From Venturia oleaginea (taxonomy: Eukaryota; Ascomycota; Dothideomycetes; Venturiales; Venturiaceae), in NCBI GenBank assembly GCA_013176395.1, contig JABMLP010000012.1, positions 868,001 to 932,000 of the forward strand: a DNA stretch of 64,000 nt. Reading direction: 5' to 3'. Under the pieces are notes generated by a model, which was not told the origin of the DNA, ran no database searches, and saw nothing but the letters and a program-made list of their open reading frames with translations. The translations under genes were made by a program, and so were the position numbers. Numbering within the stretch: position 1 is the stretch's first letter; every line of letters begins with the position of its first letter. This document shows positions 10,462 to 21,500 of this stretch, in pieces.

Positions 10462-12514
10462 CAAAGTTTTTCCTCAGGGAAAAGGGTAACAAAAACACAG
10501 CAAGAACACTAGAAGACAAAAGATTATGTTCGTGCCTTCCTGCACGTAAACATATAACATACGATATAATGAGGGAAGAAATAGCATACTCTGCCAATAC
10601 TACAAATCCATTAGCATGCGAGCAAAGAAGAGAAAACATTGACGAAACCTACCGCCAATTCATCAGCGACGTCACGTCCACTCTCACCAATCCAGCCTCC
10701 TCCCATCACTTCGCAAAGAAGAAATATCAAAGCCGTCCTGGCTCACACAGGTCCTATTTGTACTTGATTTTCAAACGACCCCACGTGCGCCAGCCGCCAT
10801 CACCTTTTCGAGTAAAATTGTTCTCGTTGTAAGAATCTGAAAGTAAGGCGGGTGGGCTTATATACTCCATCCGACTCGGCCTTTCTGCGGCTAAAGTAAG
10901 TAGGTTTTGACTAATATTGTCATCACCATTCCTGGAACGACCTTCCTAGAACGACCATATAAGTATCTCATTCCAGGGAGGAATAGATGGCCCACCAAGA
11001 TAGTAACTATATTCTTACATGCTGTGGTGCGGACGGGAACATAGAAGTTGATTGAGAAAACAATATCCAAAGATCTAAAGAGGAAGGAACCTTATGTGTT
11101 CTGCTAACCACATTCAACTTTCGTCCCCGCAGAATAGAAAGACAATCTATCCTAATCAATATATATCCTGTTCATTCTTCATAATCAAAGACTAATAGGA
11201 CGGCGGCCATGTGTGAAATTTGGCTCGGTGTGTTGCTGCTGTCGAGCCCAGGACTTCGGTGAGTGGACTTAAATACCACAATCCCCTCGGCTCTCCACGA
11301 TCGTAATCGCGGATTATCGCGGGCGAGTGAGACGGGTCCCGTCACATCCTTCCTCTTCCTCGCCATCTCAGGAGTATAGAAAAGTCATACTAGGGAGAAA
11401 GAGTAAGCACCATCCCACAAAAGTCACAGCTGATGGTGTTCGTCCTCCCACGTACCACGCAAAGCCAAGGACCACGAAGTCTAAAGAACCGCCACTAAAA
11501 TGAGAAGCCAGTATAAAAGCATCTCCAGCGCTAAAAAATATTAGCAGCAAGAAAAAGTATCACTAAACGAAGAAATTCATAATTACAAACTCAATACATC
11601 ACTTCCTCTCACCAAATACCCGTCTTTTTCAAACAGCAAGATAGCCCCAACGCCCAAAGACTATCCAATTGAGTGCAGGTGGATGTGGTGGCGGCGGCCC
11701 GAGCAGCCATTATAGAAGATTTCCTTCTCGATTACTCGTTGCGGAACTCAACCTCTCAATAAACAATGTTATATAGGAGTACCTCGCCCAACGCGCCGTC
11801 GTCGAATTTCCGCCGTCCATATCCAGGTCCACATGCACGTTACTCAGTTTACTTATCCTTTGCATTCTCCTTCTCTCAACTTCAACCCTCACCGCTTCAT
11901 CCTCCTCGGATTGGAATTCCCCGGCTCATCAATCCTATCTCACTTCTCCCGCCACGCCTATTACTACAACGATATCACGCCGACAGCCAGGGGTCTATCA
12001 TCTCTGCAGCGCCAGCGACCCGGCAATAAACGGACGGCAGCATCTTTTATTCAAAGAAAAAGAAGAACACCCCATGTTGAAAAGTCTCCTACCTGTTAGA
12101 ATTTTTAGCAATCTCACCAGTCCAACAAACTAGTGACCGGGTTGTCGGAATCGTTTGCATGACAAATGTTGGAGTAGTAACGTCCTCCATTCTTGGTGTT
12201 CAAGGACAGCTAAAAATACTACCTGTTATATGATGTCGCACTACCATGCAGACTTCATGCACGTCTCGTGTTCCCGCTTGAGTCTCGGGATAAATCCAGC
12301 TAAAAGATACCATCACCTAAACGATGCTATATCCGCATACGACATAATCCTCATGCAATCCGTCCCTGGGGAAACCTCTCATAAAACCGTGAAGAGGACA
12401 AAGCAAAGGCTAAAAGAGTCAACCTCCCGTGAACGCCCTCGCTTCCCATTATAATTAAAAACATCCATAGTTATATCAGTGCCATCAAACCCAGCTCTCC
12501 TCTCCTGTATCTTT
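10462..12514. other. Gene-poor region, about 2 kb
   Basis: Holds no gene I can support. Segments 10876-10933 and 11263-11312 resemble 8369-8423 and 7338-7387 across pogo copy 1. Small ORFs (11766-12099, 12155-12454) have no motifs. The right end is the 3' flank of RAD7. Confidence 0.5.
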
Positions 12515-14499
12515 TCAAGGAGCAGCTTCAACCTCCATGGGAGTCGTATCTGCATACATCGCCACCATTCGACCCAACGCCTCTTCAACAGCTCCGTCAC
12601 CAAACTTCTCAATGGCGTCTTGAGCCCTAGGAACACCGATTACGACCAGTCCAGCGGGGACAACCACGTCCTCGATTTGGAAGCAGCCGAACGCAACAAC
12701 CTTCCTCAATTCTGGCGCACTCTTGAAAAGTCCCGCGAGAACGAGGGTGTCGACAGCAGAGACGAAAGAAAGATCGATCTCCTTGAGCTCAGGATACTGC
12801 TTCTTGCCATCAAAAACATCAATCAGAGCGCTGTAGGAGATGTGTCGACAAGAGGATATATTTAAATAGGCAAGCTTGCTAGCCGAATGTGCCATCATTG
12901 CTGTGAACGAAGCTTCTGCGATTCCGATCGCTTCCTCCGGGCCGTCGGGATTTGAATTGTCGACATCGCGGTTGATGCTCACGTCCAGGACGTGAAGCGG
13001 CGGGTTGACCCAGTGAGAGAAGAGAGCTGCGAGTGCGCTGTCAGTGACTGTGTCGTTGTCCTTCATGCAAAACTTCTTCAACTTCCGGCAATAGAAACCA
13101 ATCGCTTCGATGACAATGTCGTCAAGATCTTTGAAGTCCTCGAGGGACAAAGTTTCAAGATTTGGTCCAATGTCGCGTATCAATGCGATCAATATTTCGT
13201 TCGGAATGTGCTGTGAAATTTGTAGACTGAGATGGCTGAGGTTTTTCAAGTGAGAGATTGCGATGAGGGAATCGAAGCCGAGACGGCGGCAGCGTTTGAG
13301 TTTTAGTCGCTCGAGATTTGGACAATACTTGACAAGGTCTTCGACCTGTTTATCCTCGAACGCAGCGTCAAGCCAAGTAAGTTTGATTGTCTTCATGGTC
13401 TCGCCGCGCTTCATGAAGAAATTAGTCCAAACGGCATCCGAGATGAGATTTGCAGCATAAAGATGGAGGTGTTGGAGCTTCGTGGCTCTCTCTGTCATGT
13501 ACTCCATGGTGTCATTCTTGAACTGACATGCGTTGCCCAAAACAACCTTTTCAACAAGGGGTTGGAAGGAAAACATCTTCTTGAAGTCATCGCTTCCGAG
13601 ATCTGTCAAAATTTAGCATAAGAATCAACAGAAAGCGTACCACTCACAGGCGCAATCATGGACAACAATGGTTTGCACATCAGGGCGCAAGAAAAGATCC
13701 AGCACCTTCGGCTTCATGACCCGATTCTTTGTGAAGATCTCGCTGAGTCGCTCTAGAACTTGTGGAGGCAGATCTCCAAGATCTTCAATATCACCAGCAT
13801 GCTTAGCAACCTTCTCCACGCAGAGCTGCTGCAAAGTTTTGGCTCCGTGCTGAATCTTGCCGTCCAAACGATCCGACTCCATCTTCCTCCGCTTGTCTCC
13901 AGCGGGGCCTTTTGATTTCGGTTTCGCCTCTATCTTTGCGTCCTTTGCCAGTTCTTTGCCACAAGGAGTGCAGAGGAGTCCACCGTCAGGTCCAGTTTTG
14001 CTATAAGGGGTGACAGTGAAGCGTTTAGAGCAGAGCTCACAGTTCTCCAATTGTCCAGGCAATTTGACGACCTTCTTGTACACATTCATCACATCGTCTT
14101 CGAATTCGCTATCTTCCTCATCATCGGAACCCTTCCTCCTTTTCTTTCCTTTGCCTTTGTCTTTGCCTTTTCCTTTCCCTTTCTTGATTTTAGCCTTGAC
14201 TTCCTCGCCGCGTCGTCGCCGGGTGCGTGCATTTGTGATGGCCGCCTCAGCTGCTTCCTGCTCCTCTCTCATTGTCTCTTCATCTTCTGCTGGTGCCGCA
14301 GCAGCAGCGTCTGCCTCGGCTTGCGTGCGACGGCGTAGGTAATCATCGCGGATTTGTTGTGCGGAGATGTTATTCGCGGCAAGGAAATCAGTGAGCGCAG
14401 ATTGTCTGAAACATGTTAGATTCGTGCGGGCTTCCAAGTATGTGAGAACTTAAACGGTCCCCTAATTCGGGCAGCGTTGCCATTGCGTCGGCCAGCCAT
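12515..14499 (-). CDS. RAD7: RAD7-like nucleotide excision repair LRR protein, 629 aa
   Basis: Exons 14499-14456, 14405-13648 and 13602-12515, with introns of 50 and 45 bp; the frame closes at 629 aa. The N-terminus (RIRGPQSALTDFLAANNIS) is the conserved fungal Rad7 start. A Lys/Gly/Asp-rich low-complexity stretch follows (residues ~80-120). A four-cysteine zinc-type motif is next: C137-x2-C140 and C160-x2-C163 (ENCELC...LLCTPC). The C-terminal half is leucine-rich repeats (NLERLKLKRCRRL, NLSHLSLQ, YLNISSCRHI). In yeast, Rad7 works with Rad16 and Abf1 in global genome repair of UV lesions and in an E3 ubiquitin ligase. Alternatives such as a generic F-box/LRR protein are unlikely because of the N-terminus and Cys motif. 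It is followed on the same strand by nothing for 2 kb. Confidence 0.92.
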
Positions 14500-15120
14500 C
14501 GTGAGCAATTGGATTGCCAGTGAATTACGGGGATGAAATTGTTTGATAGGATATGGAGATGCGCTCGAATGAAGGGCGTACGCTATCGTACATGAGGAAA
14601 AGGCTGATGTTGAGGACAAAGACAAAGACGAAGTAACTGAAAGTGTTCGGGTGGCGAATGCGAGGAGACGCGATTGAATTCGCCTCCTCGGCACCAAGTC
14701 AGGTGTCGGCAATTTCTAGTCCCTGGATGAAAACTCAACACCATTTTCATCATTCCCGAAGGAAAGCTTCCAGCTATTCATCAATGTTTATACGTTTCCG
14801 GAAATTCCAAAATGGCCAGAAACTTGCCACGCTGATGTCGAATGAAGATGACTTTGAAGAAGTCAAGGAAAGCCTGTTTTGATTACTTCTATTTACTACA
14901 GACATTGAATCCCGAAAATCCCTAGAGACCGCCTTTCGTTTAGCCGAAAGGCCATGGAGGAATCATCGCCATACCATTCATATCCGTCCATCCATTCTTG
15001 CCCCCCGGCTCATATCATCTTCTGCCTGCAATTTCATATTCATTCTGCTGTTGTTCATGTTCAATGTGACATTTCGCTCCGCGAGAAGGAAATTCGAATC
15101 GAAGCTTTGGGAGTGACGGA
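14500..15120. other. Intergenic between RAD7 start and Stc1-domain gene end
   Basis: About 620 bp; serves as the RAD7 promoter/5' UTR and the 3' flank of the Stc1-domain gene. No further element was recognised. Confidence 0.6.
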
Positions 15121-16398
15121 TCACTCAAAGTCAGAATAGTCGCAGTGATCTGAAGATGAGTCACTGTCCCAAGTGATCTCATGCTCCTCAAGGTTCTCCA
15201 AGTCAGCCTGAGTGGTGGCACGGGTGGTGGCGATAGAACCGTGCTCCTCCTCCTCCTCGGAGTCCCAGTCGGAATTGGCGCACTCGGACGCCTTCTCCAA
15301 GTTGGCCTGGAGCTTGGCCGTGCCAGACTTCTTTGGTTGCTCGGAGTATGCGTTGTACAGCTCTGGTGGTGGTTTGTATGCCTTGACCTTGGCGAATGCG
15401 GTCTTGTTGACCTGGGCGTTGGTAGAGTAGGAGCTGTATGAGCCGTTGACGGCAGTGCTGGAAGGTGCCGCTTTGCGGGCACGTCCGCCAGGAGCAGTCT
15501 GCCAGTTCGAGAGCTCGCTGTCGCGCTGGCTGAGCTGAACGCCGCCAGACGAGGCCGAGACGCCAGATGATATGTTGAGAGTATACATAGAAGCGGAGGT
15601 CTGGAGAGAGCCTGTGACACCAGAGCCCTCGTAGGCAGATTCAGAAGTGTCGTCGCTGTAGGTGGAGGAGTCGGCAACTTTAGAGGTATCGTCATCCTAT
15701 CAAGTCAGCTTTTCTTCCTTTCATTCAAACCGCAGAGAAGCTCACTCCATCTTCGGTGTAGTCGTAGGTGTACCCACCATCGGAGTCATCATCACTGTTG
15801 TCATAGTAGGCGGAAGCTATGACAGCTCCAACTGGACGACGGACATTATTGAGCTCGTCGGCTACGACATCTGGGTCGAACTCGAGCTGTTCTGACATGC
15901 AAACGAAGCACTTGGGGTCAGTGGGGTTTCTACGCTGCGCGAATGAGAAGCTCTCCAGGCCTTTGGTGGTCTCGCAGAAGGAGCAATGAAGCTGCGAAGA
16001 CGAGGATGTTAGCAGAGCATGTTCAAACGAAGCTTGCCATCGCTGGTTTTCCGGCACTTTACTTACCTCGTTATTTTGGTGGTGGTTGCAATTGCTGCAC
16101 ACGATGTTGATAGGCGTCTGCTTGCCACGACCAGACTTGTAGATGGTCTCGCGAACACTAGCGAGCTGCTTCTTCGAGAAGTTCTCCTTGCCGTCCGCCT
16201 GCTTCCACTTGTTGCAACGCTTGCATTTCAATTTATCTGGAAGAGCGATGTTCTTGAGCCTGGAAGTCGAAAGTGAGCCACACTTTTAAAAAATCGTGTG
16301 GCATAAGGGTCCACTTACTGGTTGGCTGTCAGACTGCCATAGCCACAGGTGTACACATTGTAGCCAGTGCATCCGGTGATGGTATTGTAGCGGGACAT
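15121..16398 (-). CDS. Stc1-domain protein, 364 aa
   Basis: Four exons: 16398-16319, 16259-16067, 15991-15746 and 15696-15121; introns 59, 75 and 49 bp, all with GT donors and AG acceptors. The 75-bp intron has no stop, so the unspliced frame stays open there. Residues ~35-125 form the Stc1 zinc-binding module with paired cysteines: KCKRCNKWK, then FSKKQLASVR, IVCSNC, LHCSFCETTKGLESFS, and PKCFVC. The rest is acidic, Ser-rich and probably disordered. In fission yeast, Stc1 bridges Argonaute/RNAi to the CLRC histone methyltransferase complex. Filamentous ascomycetes have several Stc1-domain proteins, so direct orthology is not claimed. It sits between RAD7 and ARPC5 on the same strand, each with its own spacing, so there is no evidence of co-transcription. 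Confidence 0.85.
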
Positions 16399-17652
16399 GC
16401 TAGGCGGTTGAGTGCGTGATGATTGGAGTGAGCCAATGTATGTTTGATGCAAATTGGGTGAGTGAAATTGATGTTGGTTGGTTTGAGGAAAGAAGAAGTT
16501 CAATTGTTAGGATCGAAAAGTGGGATCATCAGGAGAGGAAAGCACATCAAGGCAGGCATATGTCGCGGATCCAGATGGAAGGCAGTTACCCGTCTGACAG
16601 ACAAATTCTATCTTCCTGAGGTCGACATCGACACGTTTCTGGCAACCTCGAAGTGGGTTTTCGCCAGAAATTTATTGATATCGTTCTCGACTTCCAGGAC
16701 TGCTACACCAATGTAGAATTGATTGTTGAGGCAACAAGATGAAAATTCCGCATGGACAAGAACCCGCTCGTTGGCTTAAGCCTCCATCATGCTTCCTCTT
16801 AGTCCTAGTCAAAACAGGCAGTGTCCCATGAGGCCCATCTACTACTCTACGAGCCACTACACGCTAGCGAAACCTCACTCACTTGATGATCTGATTTGCC
16901 ACCAAGACAATTCACATAATCTCACATCTCCTGTAATCTTGGCCTTGACGTCAACCCCAGAAGCTCAGTCGCCCTTAGTCGTATCACCTCTGTCCAAAGA
17001 CTAGCTTGACTTACTTGAAAGCTTGGCTCATCGATGGGAGGGAGTGTCAACTAAAAAGCCCGAGACCCTTTGCAAACTCGTCCCAATCGTGAAAACGCCT
17101 GTTGTGTCTCTCTCAAAGCGCCGTCCCCCTTCTCAGCTCTTATTTATGCAGTCCATTAATGAGTCGTGGGAAGACAGATCTGGTCAAGAACCAAAGTAAA
17201 CCCTCATGTGTAGTTGAGAACGTCATCGTAAGCATCATCAACTCCATAAAACTCCTATTCAGCGATAAGTCGTCATTGCTATGATTATCTCCTCCCTCAC
17301 AATCTGATACCGCAAAAACTCGTTCCATTTGAAGATGCAATCATTCTTCTTGAATCTCAGTGGTTCGACAAAATCGAGGTGCAGATCCAGATGTGGCCAA
17401 ACGAAGTGTGCGAAAATGCGCTACGAAGGCTTTGGAAGTCGAGGACCATGGAGGCTGTACATGAGTAGTCAATATCCATTCGCTGAAGGGCCTCTGCCAA
17501 TCCCGTTTTCTTCTCCAGTGCACGCTGTCACGCTATGCTACATACCGCTATACTTCCATCTATGTACTTTCGACCCTATGTCTCCAGCGTCCAATACCAT
17601 GCCACCATCATGTTTTGTCTCTTCAATTCCTTGCTCATGCCAACTGCGTAAT
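16399..17652. other. Intergenic, about 1.25 kb
   Basis: Promoter side of the Stc1-domain gene and 3' flank of ARPC5. The ORF at 17329-17796 (plus) overlaps the ARPC5 last exon antisense and looks like a shadow. Nothing else was recognised. Confidence 0.5.
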
Positions 17653-18567
17653 TCAGACGACTCGTCGATCAGTCATAACCCTTACTACAGATCCCGTGCC
17701 AGCAATCTCAACGACCTTCTCATGCCAGCTCAACAACACACTCATCATTTGTCCTCCTCCCTCGCTACCACCAAAGGATCGGCCACCGACTTGTGAGAAG
17801 CCCGTAGGCTGTGGCGAGACGCCTGACTTGGAGGCGGAAGGTGTGGTTTGCGACATTCCCTTGTACCTGGATTGACGTTAGGACAATGTTTTGTTGAGTC
17901 TGATGACGTGGGAAATTAAGGCTGAAGAATATGAAATGAAGAGAATGCGAACTGTTGGAAAAGGCAGGAAGGGAGACAAAGCTTTCGGAAATTGAACTTA
18001 CAGATACTTCATCAAGGTATCCAGAACCTCCGATCCACCTTCTGACTTGTATATCCTGCCCAAAATAGGCGACATCTCGGCCTGGCGAATGGATTGTAAG
18101 ATTTCTATCACAGTAGCTAGGTGTGTTTCCTGTCCTGGTCAGCAATGAATTCCTCAATTGCGTAAAGCCTGTGCCCTCATCCACCAGACAGGGCTGCCAG
18201 GTACAATCGTGGATGCCATCATGAAGAAAAGCCACATTCCTCTCTCGTCATCCATCGAAGCAAATCTCCGTCCCAACCTCGCTTCACTGCCCTATTTACA
18301 GCCCTGATGACCATCGCTGCCTAGTAAGGAATGTGGACTGACCTTCCCCTTCTCGTCACCTCCGTATGGCGCATTCTCTAATGCTCCTCTCAGAGCTCCC
18401 TCACTGTCACCCCCTCGTAGCAATTGCCGGCATTGAGTAGCGAGGTGCTGTACATCAGCGGCCGAGACCGGGACCACATCAGGCGTCAGGCTAGAAAGGT
18501 CGAAATTGGCCGGAGAGTCGGGATCGAGGGCGTCAATGTTAATAGTGCGCCAATTCACTAAAGACAT
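17653..18567 (-). CDS. ARC15: Actin-related protein 2/3 complex subunit 5, 188 aa
   Basis: Exons 18567-18343, 18129-18002 and 17866-17653. Introns of 213 and 135 bp are long for this genome but have GT donors, AG acceptors and close the frame. The N-terminus (NWRTINIDALDPDSPANFD) and C-terminus (GQMMSVLLSWHEKVVEIAG, VRVMTDRRVV) are textbook ARPC5. The middle exon supplies ETHLATVIEILQSIRQAEM. The length matches the fungal subunit (~190 aa). The protein is the p16 subunit of the seven-member Arp2/3 complex that nucleates branched actin at endocytic patches. The gene symbol follows yeast usage and is tentative; the function is secure. Confidence 0.93.
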
Positions 18568-21500
18568 GATTGATTGTAATTCTTCTGCTTAACCCTAATT
18601 GTGAGGTGGCGGTCCGTTAGGAAGCGTGAGCGTGGTGTGTTTGGAGGAAGGACGGGAGGGTGAGATTCGTGGAGTAAGGCGTGGGCTTGGTGGGATGAGC
18701 GGCGCAGCTTTTTGACGCGTCAGGAAATTAGAACGATCTCTAAATATTGGTGCGTGGAGGTTCACGCATCGACTCCTTTCTTTACAATTTCGTGGTGGTT
18801 GGTTTCTGAGGTCAGAGTTGGCGTGGGGTTGTTCTGCAGGTGTCACTTGAGATTGACACAGGCTTGGCGTTGTACACCATTACTTTAGACGAGGAGGAAG
18901 CTTAAGCGCAGACCTAATTATACAAATGTGCACGCAAGGATCGATAAGATATCATGCACATACTCTCCACTTCGGCTGACTTACTGGTAAACCACTTCCA
19001 GTCTTAACTACTGCATGCAAGGGAGCCACAATCGGTGTTGAGTCTCTAAGAAAGACAATCGTGCATTTCGCAAATGTTCTCTGGAGGTATAGTTGTGCCA
19101 CACTGATATCCCGATAGGCTAGACTGGATTTTCAAACTCGAGCTGTCTTTCATCGCAAAAGAATGGATTGTGGCCTGCAGAAGAAGACATTGTTCCCTGA
19201 AAACCAAGAATGAAGTCTGGAGTACGATGAAGAATTCTTTGCTCAGAGGAGCGACTCATCGTCAATGCGCCAACCTGGAACTTGATGATAAAATATTGAA
19301 CTTTCTGGCGTGGTTCGCGAAGTCGAGAACTGAACCTCGATAGGTGGGCCGACTAACAAACGCACAGATGTGAAACGGAAAAATGCAGTCAATAGTAAAT
19401 GTTCGTTCTACAGTTACAATAGCAGTGCCCAATATCCAATGCCACACTCATTGACTAGCGCATAGCGTACAAGCAACCCAATAAGGTCGATTAACATGGT
19501 AAGAACCCGGGGTATATCTCTATCATCTGTTATGCCACCTGGGCCAGATGCAAAGAACTCCCAATAAATCCAAACCCATGTGAACCATATATGATAAGTG
19601 ATACAAACCCCAACCCTAGCAGATAGAAGAACCGTAACCTAAATGCTGTTTTGCAGAACGATCTGCTAAATGAGCAAAGTCTATAAGCGCAAGGAAAATC
19701 TCTTGGAAACCAAGTCCAAGGGATGGAAAACAAACCCCCAATTTTGTGTGGTATGCTGCCGTGCCGAGCCTGAGCCATCTTTTCCCAAAAGTCTTGTTTT
19801 TCCGATACGCCGAAAAAGAAAGTGATGTATCCTTTTGTGGACCATCCGTAATGCCAGGTGGTGAAAATTTCTGGTAAGCAAAAAATAAAACGATGCCGGG
19901 ATATGTTGATACAGGGGTGTCGAATAAGCAGTGGTTGCCGGAAATGAAAAATGGTCGCTCAAAGGGGTATTAAGTATGCTGATCAGTTGATGTTGTCGAA
20001 GGAAATGGATGCAAAAGCATTAAAAGTAAGGTACTCGAGGCAAACGGATGTCGTGGTCGAATGTGAAGATGTTGTGTTCAATGGAAAGGCGAGGGTGCGC
20101 GCGGGAATCGATCGTACTGCGAGAGCAGGGTTAGTCAACGTGTCAAAGTGGATTACGGCGAAGCACTATTGCCGTGCCGGGGAACAAAGAAAACTTACCA
20201 CTCGACTCATCACGAAACCCTCGAAGGATCTCGCAATCACTTCTTCGGCGGTGGCGGCTTGGGCGTACCCGTCGTGTCGTAAGCACCGCGACCCATGTGT
20301 ATGCAAGCAGACGAAGACTCTATGATGACCATTTTGAGGGAGTGTGTGGAGACTATGTATCGACGACAGTCAGCTATGATTACATGGCGCTGATATTGTT
20401 GTTGACTCACCAGGAACGAGAGCAGGTAACGAAGCCACCTCGGTGGATGAGCCCAGTAGCGGATTGGCTGTCGGGATTACTGATTGATGACTGGAGTCCG
20501 GCTGATGTCGAGGGCGCGGTAGAGAAGAGAGCGAGTGAGTGTTGATGAGATGACTTGGATGTCAAAATAATGTGGTGATAGTCGCGATATATGTATGCTC
20601 AGTGTATCCAAAAAAAGATTGGCTTGCAGGCGAGCTGATTGCGGCGAGGGACAAACAACGGCGCGCAAGGGCGGTGGCGAGAGTGATTAGGAGCGTCTGA
20701 AACGTTTATTTGGATGCGGACTGGCGAAGGAGGTAGCAGCTCTGGCAGGTATGCGCAAGGAGTATGTAAGAGATGGGGACTGGGAGGAATCTTGGTGTGC
20801 GACGGAGGGAGGTCTGGATATTGTATAATAAAATAGGTATGCTATGACCCCTTTCACCAAGCCCCGTAACAAGGTGCAAGGGCCCGGGGATGGCACACAT
20901 TTGCGAGACAAATTGGGCAAATTGAAATGCTTTTCGACAGAGGCTAGACATGACGTGCGGCCGACGGGACTTCGGGCTGTTTCGTCGAGAAGGGAGTTGC
21001 TTGTGCTTGTGCCTCCTTTCAGAAAAAGTCCCACCCAGCGCTTTGGTCTACCCCCTGGCCGATGGCGTGCGGTACACGGCAGCCTGCATATCTCGCCCTG
21101 CCAGGAACAGAGCTAGTCCACAGTCCACACTAGAAGTGGGTTGGGCCTTGTTGCAGCGGACATGCCTGTGAGGCCCTCTGTTGAGCGTGCGGTGCTTGCC
21201 AATGGTGATGGCCAGGAGGGTTGACAGGTCCCCAGTGGCTGCAGCGTGCAAAGGTCTACGGTCTACGTATGTTCATTGTTCAGCAGCCACATGCATTCTG
21301 CGTTTGCCCGTTGCGCCCAGGGCTCGTCCACATCGCTGAGACCTGGCACAGAGCGCCGCAAGACATGGCCAGTCGATATCTCTGCGTCTTACAACTTCGA
21401 AAGCAAACGACGAGTTGCACGGTGATTTCCTGATATAGCTTTACACGTCCGTACATCCACACTCGGTCGACAAGGCTAACGGCTTTGTGAGCTCGATGCA

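Noticed and set aside
17329..17796. 155-codon plus-strand ORF
   Set aside because: Overlaps the last exon of ARPC5 antisense and has no features of its own.
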